From Tricholomella constricta (taxonomy: Eukaryota; Basidiomycota; Agaricomycetes; Agaricales; Lyophyllaceae): DNA of 64,000 nt. Numbering within the stretch: the stretch's first letter is position 1; every line of letters begins with the position of its first letter. The translations under genes were made by a program, and so were the position numbers. This document shows, piece by piece, positions 33,900-43,894 of the stretch. The stretch lies in contig JAACJP010000009.1 of NCBI GenBank assembly GCA_013368375.1, positions 186,001 to 250,000 of the forward strand, read 5' to 3'. The notes beneath the pieces are model-generated. The model was not told the DNA's origin, did no database searches, and saw only the letters and a list, made by a program, of their open reading frames with translations.

Positions 33900-35562
33900 A
33901 TGCTGAATTCTGCGACTGCTGCTTCCATACAATCCCAACTGTCTGTTAAGGATCTTTCTTCGTGGCTTATTTGACCTTTTCAATAACCGACAATCTATTT
34001 CGTTGGCAGAAATCACAGCAATTACATCAACCTCGTATCATTCGGTATGACACCCCTTTCTATGTTTTCCATGGTCTATCTTCATTCAAATGGCTCCAGT
34101 CATACTCTACTATGACTATGCGTTGACCTTGCCGTCCGAAATCGAGCGTTTTTGGTCCGCAAGATCTGTCTCATGGGCCTCCAGCTTTTTTTATATAAAC
34201 CGCTACCTGGCGCTCTTTGGTCATATTCCTGTCATGGTCCAATATTACTGGGATTCGCGTCATCCTAACACGGCAAAGGTGCGCATATTCCTTCCTCTTA
34301 TCTTCATGCCTTATCAAACAAATATCTATAGACGTGAGTCACCTGTCAATATACCCACCGCGGACGCGACCTAATATATTAGCTCATTCAGATGTCCCGC
34401 TCTGTCTTCGTTCCATCAATACCTTGCAGTGGCAATTCAGGTCATCGTTGGCAGTATGCTTTCACATGCAACTATGCAGTCTTCGCTGGTTTCTTATAAT
34501 CTTTCACTCTGCAGTTCTCCTCATCATGCGAACCTACGCTCTTTACGACCGAAGTATCTGGGTGTTGCTATTTATCTGCGCCTGTGGCCTAGCTGTCATC
34601 GTCTTTGGCACTGTGAGTGTATCTAAGGCGCCCGTGGACGCGAACAGTGTTCATTTACACCGTTTTTCAATCGGCAGTGGTCAGTGGCCGCAGGGCATGG
34701 TTCAAAGGAAGAGTCGGATCTCCCAAGGATAGGCTGTGTGCCCCCGACGAACCGTGCTGAGTCAATTGATTCCCCACTTCTTGCGGTCTTCGAGGCTAAT
34801 AAAATATTTTAGCGCGAATCGTTTGTGCTTTACTTGTGAAAAGGAAGCATCCCACTGACTCATGTTGTGGCGTAGGCCTCGCATCAGCGTGGACGGGAAT
34901 GCTTCTGTTTGATATCTTGATCATCTCCATGACAGTCTACAAGTCACTCAGGCGGAGTCACGGAGGGGACAGAACGCTGTTGAATATTTTGCTGCGTGAT
35001 GGTAGGTCTCTTGTCTGATTTTCCTTTTTTCCCGAGCTGACAGATGTTTAAGGCGCCATTTACTTTACGTGAGGACAGTATTTAATCTCCTAGAATAAGA
35101 AGCTAAAGGTACCACGTAGAATCATGGCAATCGTGGGCCTTGCGAACATAATATCATTCCATGTGCGTCCATCCACTCTCAGTTTCCCCAATATCATTAA
35201 ACCATCTGTTCTCAGCTCTCGCCTGTAAGTCTTTTCCCCGTGCACATGCGGGTCTGATCATAAGTAAACGAACAGGAATACGAACGAGGATTCGTCACTA
35301 CCTTCGCTAATATGTACGCGCCGCCTTGGTCAGTATATGTCTGAGGCCATCGCAGACTAACATCAACCATAGCGTCTCATCAACAATGATATCCCGCCTC
35401 ATGCTCAACCTTCGTGACCCAAAATTAACATTTCGATATTATGGAGCAAGGCTGGCAAGCGATACTGCCACCCCCGGCACGAATTACCCTATCCTCTCGA
35501 CTGTACTTGAATTTAACACAATGTCTGATGCGATGACGACGATAGATATACAATCACCTTAG
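33900..35562 (+). CDS. DUF6533-family multi-pass membrane protein (model uncertain)
   Basis: The N-terminal DUF6533 signature is clear: YINLVSFVILYYDYALTLP, then EIERFW and FYINRYLALFGHIPV. Exons 33900-33940, 34010-34044 and 34100-34278 join in frame. Later blocks follow in order: CPALSSFHQYLAVAIQVIVG (34392-34453), LLIMRTYALYDRSIWVLL (34515-34612), a loop block from about 34679, ASAWTGMLLFDILIISMTVY (about 34875-35002) and SSTMISRLMLNLRDP, ending at 35562. DUF6533 proteins are abundant in mushrooms, have about seven predicted membrane spans and no known function. The junction between 34278 and 34392 does not match in phase (0 against 2) with any GT-AG pair I could find, so this gene has an indel, uses an unusual border, or is decaying. 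Confidence 0.62.
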
Positions 35563-35808
35563 GCCATATTTTCGTATTTATGGTGAGCATTCGCCTTGAT
35601 CCATTTTTCGTTCATACGGCTAATGCTGATCCGACGAAAAGTGGATGGATTATGTATTATATTCACAACGTTTAGCGACGGCTGCAAGCCGAATAATCTT
35701 GTATTGAATAGACATCTGTACTTAGTATACCTTCGTTGCAAACAGCTGGCATTTTCTTGGAAGTTTATGTCTTGTCGACCCACAATACATGGCCTTTGTA
35801 GCTTTACT
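35563..35808. other. Convergent intergenic region
   Basis: Short AT-rich region between the 3' ends of the DUF6533 gene (+) and the aldolase (-). Probably shared 3' UTR and polyadenylation sequence. Confidence 0.5.
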
Positions 35809-36896
35809 CTAGAGTGCCTTTTCCAAAGCGATCATTTCCTCCATAAACGCGTAATGCTTGTTCTCTCTCAACTTCTCAGAGTCAACGGCTTTCAGGGGTC
35901 CGCGAACGAACGTGTTCCCATATCCAAAATGCTTTGAGACGACGGCCTTGACCCCGCCAATACCGCCGATCCTTCCAATCGCCCAATCCGCATGGGCCAT
36001 CTTACCCTGAAGTTCCATTGCCTCCTTCAAATTCCCTTCCTGATATAAATTGTAAAGCCTGGTGTGTAGTTTCGGCAAAACATTCACAAGTGCAGCGATG
36101 GATCCGGCGCTGCCGGATATTAGCCCCTGCGTCAGCAGGTCGGTACGACCAGCGTATACCGCGAATTCCGATTTGGGAAAGCTGGTAGTGAGGCGATGGA
36201 GCTTTCCCATGTTCCCGCAGGACAGCTTCGTACCCACAATGTTAGGGTGCTGGGCGAGAGTCGCAATGGTATCAGAGTCCAAGTCTTGACCTGCTGTCAC
36301 GACGGGAAAGTTGTATATCATCACCGGAATTGGCGATGCGTCCGCAACCTTTTTTTGTGAATAATCTCAGGGAATTGAGGAGGTACATAGCATACCTCAC
36401 GATGGAACCGGATAATGTTCTCAATACTCATCTGAGGCGGCCATGTAGATGGTGTCAACACAAGGGCGTGGGATGCACCGGCATCCTTCGCATCGGCGCA
36501 TAATTTCTTCGTTTCACGCGTCGATTGGGCTCCTGTTCCGGCGATGACCAGAACATTTTGAAATCCACTGTCATCAAGGGTCTTCCTAGTGAGCTGAATG
36601 GCCTCCTTGCGCTCCTCGTGCGATCTAAGTTGATCCTACATGAGAGTAGCAGGAATTTTCAACGAGATTATATAGCCCACAAGTGTTGAGCTTCGCCATT
36701 CGATCCTTGAACTAGAATCCCTGTGACTCCTCCCTATAGGTATATTTAAGCCTCCCTCAGGTTCTCGGTAACCAGATGGCCATACATGAGCGAGCCTTCG
36801 AATATGTCCTTGGATGGCGGGGATATCAAATTCTTCATTTTCATCGAAGAACAAGACGGCAGGCACGTAGATCCCAGGAGGAGGCGGGGAGGACAT
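35809..36896 (-). CDS. DapA/HOGA-family class I aldolase
   Basis: Four exons (36896-36786, 36733-36681, 36624-36396, 36348-35809) give 310 residues, the normal length of the dihydrodipicolinate synthase/N-acetylneuraminate lyase superfamily. The barrel shows GVTGILVQGSNGEAQHLS, the tyrosine motif IYNFP (Y143) and the Schiff-base lysine in NIVGTKLSCGN (K172). Fungi make lysine by the aminoadipate route, so true DapA activity is unlikely; relatives act on 4-hydroxy-2-oxoglutarate, 2-keto-3-deoxy sugar acids or related keto acids. The substrate cannot be read from the sequence. It is probably cytosolic or mitochondrial without a clear targeting signal. It is divergent from MGM1 over 194 bp. Confidence 0.92.
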
Positions 36897-37090
36897 GGTG
36901 GTCGGGATGTGTAGCAATCTAATCTTATCAGTGGTTCATGGACCGCGGGACACGTGGACGTGTCAACAGGAAATGCAAGCTGATTGCAACATTTCTTCAC
37001 CTGTCACCAAGCATAAAGCTCTCCGTTTTGCCGGTTAGAAATTTCGAAAGCGGAGAGGCATAGGGAGGCGCAAGGTATCACCTCTTTGCC
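36897..37090. promoter_or_regulatory. Compact bidirectional promoter (194 bp), aldolase / MGM1
   Basis: Separates the divergent start codons of the aldolase (-) and MGM1 (+). It contains a CACGTG core (GACACGTGGACGTG near 36948-36961), a possible bHLH site. Use is an inference. Confidence 0.5.
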
Positions 37091-40000
37091 ATGTATTCGT
37101 CCATCCGACGGCGCATTTCATCGGCCTTGTCTTCTCGCAAGACAATTTCATATGGTCTGAACATTTCGAGACGGCAAACGGAGGTATTCAGGCCTGCGCA
37201 TCGCCAATATGCCACATTTCTTGCATCTGGATCCCTCCGAAGGCGCTACATGTCTCCCTCGCCTGCAGTCTTGCGCCATATGCACGTCCGGGCGATATCT
37301 TACTCGTCTATACCGCGATTCGTCGCCAGAGCTTTTCGAGTGCCGATTGCCGGGGCTACCATCGGTGCAGGTAGTTTTGGGTATGCTAATTACAAGTTCG
37401 AAGGTCAGTTCGCTGTGTGCTATCTTTGAGATAACTTTAACTTTGGCATGCAGAGTTCCGGAGAACCACCAGCGAATGGATAACATCTGCGCAGGATACG
37501 GCACAAGACATCTTTGGAACGGCCTCAAGTGGACTCAAAGCCGTGTCATCGCGCGTTTCAGATGTGAAGCTACCAAACATTAATATTGAAACACCCCAAT
37601 TTCTGAAGGACCTCTTTGCATCGACAGACGGTGGCGACAAGGGCAAGGGGTCAGAAGAAGGCGGGCAAAGTTCAGGACAGAAGCAGCGATCTCCACAGGA
37701 AGATGCTGCCATTGCTGCACTGGTCGCTGCGACGATGTCTTCACCGTCCGACTCCAAGGGGTCCGACGAGAATCATGGCTCGGACACGCGGCAGAATGGT
37801 TTGATGCATTTGACGCGGAAATTAATTGAAATTCGAACTATGCTATTAAGCATTGATCAAAGCGACGCCCTCAAATTACCCAGCATTGTCGTCGTCGGTA
37901 GCCAGAGCTCTGGCAAAAGCTCAGTTTTGGAGGCTATCGTTGGTCATGAATTTTTGCCAAAGTGCGTCTCGTCATTTTCCCGCCTTTTATTTCTTCTAAC
38001 CATTGCTCATCCGCTAGGGGCAACAACATGGTCACACGCCGGCCCATCGAACTCACCCTTATTCATACCCCCGCTGAAAATGGCAAAACACCCGTCGAGT
38101 ATGGAGAGTTCCCCGGTCTGGGCCTGGGGAAGATGACCAACTTTGCTGACATCCAGCGCACCCTCACCGACCTAAATCTTGCCGTTCCTTCCGCAGACGC
38201 CGTGTCCAACGACCCCATCGACCTCCGAATCCATTCTCCCAACGTTCCTGACCTCACCCTTATCGACCTTCCCGGCTACGTTCAAATATCTTCCCTGGAC
38301 CAGCCCGAAACGCTGAAAGAGAAAATTGCGACGCTCTGTGACAGATACATCCGCGAGCCCAATATTATTCTCGCAGTCTGCGCTGCGGACGTCGACCTCG
38401 CCAATTCACCCGCTTTGAGGGCCAGCCGGAAAGTCGATCCGCTCGGCCTCCGCACAATCGGTGTCATCACCAAGATGGATCTAGTGCCTGCGGAGCAAGG
38501 CGCCAGCATCCTAGCTGGTAACCGCTACCCTCTCCACCTTGGCTATGTCGGAGTCGTCGCGAAGTCGTCCGGGAAGAAAGGGAAGAAAGACTCCACTGTC
38601 GTTTCTACCCAACGGAGTGAGAACGACTACTTCGGCTCTCACAAGGACGTGTTCGGAAGCTCGTCCTCCCTGATGGTCGGCACCGACACACTCCGGCGAC
38701 GACTCATGGAGGTGCTGGAGTCGTCCATGGCTTCCTCCCTTCACGGCATTACCAACGCCGTGCAGCTCGAGCTCGAGGAGGCGACATACCAGTTCAAGGT
38801 ACAATACAATGACCGGCGCATCACTGCCGAATCCTACGTTGCCGAATCTATGGACGCGCTCAAGCTGCGATTCAAGGAATTTACACATCAGTTCCGACGG
38901 CCCGTCATCCGCGCGAAGCTGAAGGGCATGCTGGACGACAAGGTGATGGACGTGCTTGAGCAGCTGTACTGGCTAGACAAGCGGGCGCCCGAACTCGGCA
39001 CGCTTGGGGCGGACCCGAAGCTCAAGCCGAAGGACGTCGAGCCGTACTGGCGGCATAAGCTCGAGGCGGCATCGTCGTTGCTGACCAAGTCCGGAGTAGG
39101 TCGCGACTCGACGCTGCTTGTGGCGGATGGGTTAAGGTCGCTGATCGACTCGATTGCGGCGGGCGAGCCGTTCACATTTCACCCCAGGGCGTCGGAGCGG
39201 CTCATCCAGTTCTCGCATATGATCTTGCGCGACCGCATTGGGGTCACCTCTGACCAGGTGGAGAATTGCATCAAGCCCTATAAGTATGAGATTGAGGTGG
39301 AGCCTCGGGAATGGGAGCTTGGAAGAGAACGCGCCATTGAGCTGTTTGAGAAGGAGGTGGCAATGTGTGAGACGAAGCTTAAGGAGATTCGGAAGAAGGT
39401 CGGTGGAGGAAGAAGGCTGGGTGGACTCATTGGCTATGTGAAGACGCTGGAGGAGAAAGAGAAGGAGAAGAAGACCAAGCAGTTCGAGAACCCCGACGCA
39501 AATGAAGAGCCGGAACAGAACCCGGAGTCATATCGGTATCCCCCTGCCCAAATAATGGACGGTAAGTGACTTCTCTTTTGGGAGACTGAGATAATTCATT
39601 GTCCAAATAGCCCGACATGCCATGCTTTATGGCGATAGGCTGAGCATTCTAAAACTACGACTACTCGCACTCAAGTCTAAACGCTGTCGCGCCGGCCCAG
39701 AAAGCGATGTATTATGTCCTGAAGCCTTCCTCAATGTCGTCGCCGATAAACTAGCATACACGTCCGCCATGTTTATCAACATAGAGCTTCTGGATCAATT
39801 CTTTTACCAGGTGCGTACCCATCAACCTTGTGCTATCAGACTTCCCTTCTCACTAGAAGCTCGTGAATCAGTTCCCTCGTGAGATCGACTCTCGGCTCCT
39901 TTACGACCTTGACCGTCGCGAGATTGTGGAGTTCGCACGTGAAAATCCGGTGGTCAGAAGACATCTTGACCTGCAGGAGCGCAAAGACAAGCTGGAGGAG

Positions 40001-40143
40001 GTAAGGCATCATTAACAAATTCAATGCGTTTCTGACCCCGTCGCGTCCAGGTCATGAAGCAACTCAACAGCCTCTCTACGCTCCGCGCTGACCCCCAACC
40101 GGCCCCACGCCGACACCGTGGATTGTTCGGCAACATATTTTAG
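37091..40143 (+). CDS. MGM1: Mitochondrial dynamin-like GTPase MGM1/OPA1
   Basis: Six exons (37091-37403, 37454-37961, 38018-39561, 39611-39810, 39872-40000, 40051-40143) give about 928 residues; starting exon 5 at 39857 instead would add five. The N-terminus is Arg/Ser-rich (mitochondrial presequence), followed by a membrane helix ([16 protein letters not shown]) that should anchor the long form and be the site for rhomboid cleavage. The GTPase has G1 GSQSSGKSS (253-261), G2 Thr in MVTRRP, G3 DLPG and G4 TKMD. Middle and GED regions follow, with [18 protein letters not shown] and ERKDKLEE near the end. MGM1 fuses the inner mitochondrial membrane and shapes cristae. The 1.5 kb third exon carries most of the GTPase and stalk. 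Confidence 0.96.
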
Positions 40144-40382
40144 AGTTGTTTTTCCTCACTTTGCGCTTTTCATACTAGTACCCACACCTCTCCTTTTTGG
40201 TGTTACGCATTCGCTCAGATAATTATGTGTGGTTCATCGAATCATCTTAACCCCTCCTCTATATTACACTCTCCGGCATATTGATGTACCGTACATGGAA
40301 TAACGAAGCATCCTATCGTCCTCACTAACAGGGATATATGGGACATGAATAAATAAACCTTTCCAAAAAACTACAACGTTGA
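40144..40382. other. Convergent intergenic region
   Basis: Lies between the stop codons of MGM1 (+) and SCP2 (-). No gene is seen; probably both 3' UTRs. Confidence 0.5.
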
Positions 40383-40988
40383 TCACAGTTTTGCTTTTGC
40401 GCCCTAAAAGAAAATGAAGTCAATTTCGATATTTATATTAGCGAAAATGATGTGCATTACCTTAAGGACACCGTCAAGCTTCGTTGCGAGCATGATGTTG
40501 CCCTTCGTCTTCAGTTTACCGGTCATGAATGCTTTTTGGCCGTTGAGCTGGCGAAAGAGAAAAGTCAGCCGCCAGCACATCCCGACGAAACTTGACATAC
40601 CTTCCCCGATGCCAAGTCCGTCAAGGTCTCGTCCGAAAGGATGATGGTGACGTCCGCCTTGGGTTTCGCACTGCCCTTGTACACGGTGCCGGTCTTCTTC
40701 ATGTCGATCGTCCAGGTCACCACCTCCTTGGCTTCGTTGGACACCTGGAGCTCAAAGATTCCGTTCGTCTAACAAGAGGGTGCGTCAGCGGCGTAATGTA
40801 ATGGTAAGACGTAGAGTCCGCTTAACCTTCTTGATCTGGGCTTGCTTCTCGGTATCGCTGTACGTGGAGAACGCATTGTGGAGCCCCGCAATAAGTTCAG
40901 AGGCCTAACGGGTCGTGGTTAGTTGATTTGCTTGCAGGAATCTATTGTGTTAACATACCTTGAAGCCGGGGACTTTGAGATCGGACAT
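40383..40988 (-). CDS. Sterol carrier protein 2 (peroxisomal SCP2 domain protein)
   Basis: Five exons (40988-40959, 40904-40827, 40768-40601, 40547-40461, 40403-40383) give a 127-residue stand-alone SCP2 domain. Family landmarks are seen: FELQVSNEAKEVVTWTIDMK, then PKADVTIILSDETL and GKLKTKGNIMLATKLDGVL. The last exon is only seven codons and ends in AKL, a type 1 peroxisomal targeting signal, so the protein should enter peroxisomes, where SCP2 binds fatty acyl-CoA and sterols. If intron 4 were retained, the protein would lose the AKL tail and end in a hydrophobic stretch, a possible switch of location. The gene is divergent from the next one over 183 bp. Confidence 0.95.
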
Positions 40989-41171
40989 GGTGAATTTAAG
41001 AGGAATATATGTGTTGTGGACGTACAAGAGAGCGTGAGGAGACCTCGGCCTCAGTTCTTTAAACGGAGAGTTTTTGGTCTCACTGCCATATGATTCTTCG
41101 TGATGACATGTGATGTATGACCGCTCACGAATTTGTCCGGTTCGATGTGATTCCCACGTCGACTGTTCTCC
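40989..41171. promoter_or_regulatory. Compact bidirectional promoter (183 bp)
   Basis: Separates SCP2 (-) from the orphan gene (+). No TATA box is clear. Confidence 0.45.
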
Positions 41172-41774
41172 ATGTTCGCGTTCACCTCTTTCAAGTCGCC
41201 GCTACCACCTTCCGTGAACGACATCCTCGATGACCCGGATGCGGTCCATCGTCGCTACCCGGTACGAAACCAACGTAGCTGGCGAATCTCCCGCCACTCT
41301 TTCTTGGGTTTCAACAGGGTTTACCCAGACACGATGTCCTCGTCATTTTACAGACTATATGAATGTCTCGTCGCAAGCTGGGTCACTCAATTTCGCAACG
41401 AACTCGAATACTTCTGTACATCAAACCCCACTTGGGCTGTTTCTGCTCTTCCCGACCCAGAAGATCCTGACCCACTGCGATATGCCATCCTTGCGGTGCT
41501 TACACGGCTGATGTGCGATGCATTCAACCGCCGCATTGACGTTGGCCTTCCTCGTGATGCACCTGCTATCGTCTCCGATTTTGCAGCGCTCGCTGCAAGG
41601 CCCAAAGTTTATGAGCATCCACCCGCTTGGGCAGACCGCGTCCCTCCCCTCAGCGAGCGTGTTTTCATTCCGGATGAGAAGGGGGCCATTAGCGATGAGA
41701 ATGATGAGGAGGTCAGCGAGGAGTTTAAAGCAGTGAATATTATCATGCTGAGGCCACACATCCACTTCATTTAA
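41172..41774 (+). CDS. Conserved hypothetical protein (200 aa)
   Basis: One uninterrupted exon. The sequence has normal codon usage and the look of a folded soluble protein: SWRISRHSFLGFNRVYPDTM, then FYRLYECLVASWVTQFRNEL and LPDPEDPDPLRYAILAVL. No signal peptide, membrane segment or catalytic motif is evident. I recall similar unnamed proteins in other mushrooms, but no function. The C-terminus is acidic (ENDEEVSEEF). It is divergent from SCP2. Confidence 0.7.
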   Translation: MFAFTSFKSPLPPSVNDILDDPDAVHRRYPVRNQRSWRISRHSFLGFNRVYPDTMSSSFYRLYECLVASWVTQFRNELEYFCTSNPTWAVSALPDPEDPDPLRYAILAVLTRLMCDAFNRRIDVGLPRDAPAIVSDFAALAARPKVYEHPPAWADRVPPLSERVFIPDEKGAISDENDEEVSEEFKAVNIIMLRPHIHFI

Positions 41775-42811
41775 CACCTTCTCTGTATGAACTGGCGTTG
41801 GCTACCTGAGTTGCTCTCGTATTCTCACTCGCATTGATTTCATTCGTCTTGCTTCAATACCCTCCTGGTGCGACCCGCTCTCGGCGGCTACTTCTTCTGC
41901 TTCTGTTTGTCCTTAGGGATAGGCAAGATTTGAACACGAAATACAAAGTTTGCATGTTACTTAGGCTAGAGTTAATGGTGGGGCGTTGGATGGATGGATC
42001 ATGGATGGATGGATGAATTTCCCGCAGCAGTCCCGTTGACTCGGAGTTCGAATAATGTGATCACATCAACCTCTTGTTGAAAGTACAGAAGCCTTGCTGC
42101 CTTGTCAAGTTCGGTGCCATCTGCTCACTTCCAGCCAAGGAATAACCATCTGGCGAAATAATCTGCAAGTTGAGCAGGGCTAATTGTAAAGCCTGTGAAG
42201 TCGGAATCCTCAGAACGGTAAGAAAAACATATCTCGTGACCAAGGTCTTGGCGAGCCTCCTCTCTGGGCAACCCAAAAATCTCCTACTATCATCTATGGG
42301 TCACTTCTCTATAGCGCACCATGGAGAGCCTGACATTCAACTTTAAGAACGAGGGTTCGAACATCGGCTTGGATTTTATTGAAGTCACGTTTGTGCGAAA
42401 TCACCCCGCATGCGTAGCGGAGTATTTTTATGACGCTGGCCTCGACACACATATAGCCACGTTCTGTTTGCAATTGTCTTCTGTCGATCTTGTTGTACAA
42501 TGATGTCCTGGAGCCTTTGTAGGAAGATAAAAGTTCCCTGTAAAGAGACGTAATGGAGATGAAGATGAAGATGACAGACCTCTCACTTATATCGCGTGCA
42601 GGAATATATTTCCAATGTCGATACGCCAGAAGGAATGTGAGCCTGCTTGTGCAGATAAGACCTGATACACAGACAGTTGCGATGAACGTTTGTCTCCGAA
42701 GAAAGGGGGCGACGCCACCTGATCGGAATTAGGGGCAACAAACAAATAACAGCTTCTTGCTCCAACGCCCGTTGTCGCCGTTTTATCCACTCAAGCCATT
42801 TTCTGCTCGCT
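41775..42811. other. Intergenic, 1 kb
   Basis: No supported gene. It contains a short ATGG/GGAT tetranucleotide repeat at 41987-42016. Weak frames of about 60-80 codons occur around 42061-42822 on both strands without domains. The right end holds the MAF1 promoter. Confidence 0.5.
41987..42016 (+). repeat. GGAT tetranucleotide microsatellite
   Basis: TTGGATGGATGGATCATGG followed by ATGGATGGATGA: about seven imperfect GGAT units. Likely to vary in length between strains. Confidence 0.8.
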
Positions 42812-43894
42812 ATGAAGTTCATTGAGAACCCAGCGTTATCACGGCTGGCTCAATCTCTCACACACGAAGGACCAGAATGCTCCGTCCATACTCGCATGGA
42901 GGCCTACAGCTGCAAGAACGTGAAACGCGACAAGAAGCTCTTCAAAACCCTCGAGCACGCATACCAGGACGAGATCTCCAACTCCCCCCCGCTTCCCTCA
43001 TGGCTCGCACTCGACAGGGAGAGCGAGATGACCCCTTTTGGGCCCATTGACAAGCAGGCGTCCCGAAAGACGCTATACCTCCTGATCGCAACCCTAAACA
43101 TCGCTTTCCCTGACTACGAGTTCTCCGACGTGCGCCCATCCCATTTCAACAAAGAAGAAAGCGGCGCCAGTGTCCTCAACGCTTTGAGCAACACCTTGGT
43201 CTCTCCCCACCGAGCTGGCATGACTGCCCCCCGCACATACTCATCATACCCACCCACATCAGCAGACTTCTTCCCATCGTCCGTCCCGACCTCCTCTTCG
43301 CCATACAACCAGGTCATTCAAAGCCCCCTCGCGCCCCCACCAATAGTAACAGGCACCCATCCGACCCTCTTCCGCCTCATCGACGACGTCATTGGTCTCT
43401 CTGAATGCGAAGTCTACTCCTACACCCCCGAGATCGACTCGGACCCGCACGCCAATGACTTCTCGGACGACGAGGACGACATAGCTTCCATCGCCGACGA
43501 AGACTCATCCGACGACGACGGCGCCTTCGAATTTGATGATTACGACATCGACGAAGCGAAGCCCGAGGGCCCCTCAATACCAATGCCTGCTCCGCGCAAG
43601 GAGCCCGACTACTTCTCCGACGAGGACTCCCCGCTCATGTACCCACACATTCGCATGAAGCGCCGCGGTGCCCTCCTGTGGTCGTCGCATTGGTTCTTCC
43701 TAAACCGCAAGCTGAAGCGGATTTTGTTCATCACTGTGTGGGCGCGCACTAGAGGGATTACGAGATCGTGGTCGGATGAGGATCTATACCACGTGTCGAG
43801 CTCGAAAGAGATTGATACGTCCGAAAGGTTCTTTGGATGGGAAGGGGGTGTCGGTGCTGGTGCTCGGGCGATGGGTTTGAACGCATCTGTGTAA
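42812..43894 (+). CDS. MAF1: RNA polymerase III repressor MAF1
   Basis: A single exon of 360 residues. The MAF1 boxes are visible: MKFIENPALSRLAQSL at the N-terminus, RMEAYSCKNVKRDKK, then FGPIDKQASRKTLYLLIATLN and, near the C-terminus, the segment LLWSSHWFFLNRKLKRILFI. Between them lies a long Ser/Pro and Asp-rich insert (about residues 130-275), the mobile, phosphorylatable linker seen in fungal MAF1. MAF1 represses tRNA and 5S rRNA transcription when TORC1 or PKA signalling falls. The absence of introns stands out in an intron-rich neighbourhood. Confidence 0.95.
   Translation: MKFIENPALSRLAQSLTHEGPECSVHTRMEAYSCKNVKRDKKLFKTLEHAYQDEISNSPPLPSWLALDRESEMTPFGPIDKQASRKTLYLLIATLNIAFPDYEFSDVRPSHFNKEESGASVLNALSNTLVSPHRAGMTAPRTYSSYPPTSADFFPSSVPTSSSPYNQVIQSPLAPPPIVTGTHPTLFRLIDDVIGLSECEVYSYTPEIDSDPHANDFSDDEDDIASIADEDSSDDDGAFEFDDYDIDEAKPEGPSIPMPAPRKEPDYFSDEDSPLMYPHIRMKRRGALLWSSHWFFLNRKLKRILFITVWARTRGITRSWSDEDLYHVSSSKEIDTSERFFGWEGGVGAGARAMGLNASV

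Noticed and set aside
42335..42360. tRNA-like B box (GAGGGTTCGAACAT)
   Set aside because: No A box or cloverleaf could be drawn upstream; no tRNA gene was found anywhere in the window.
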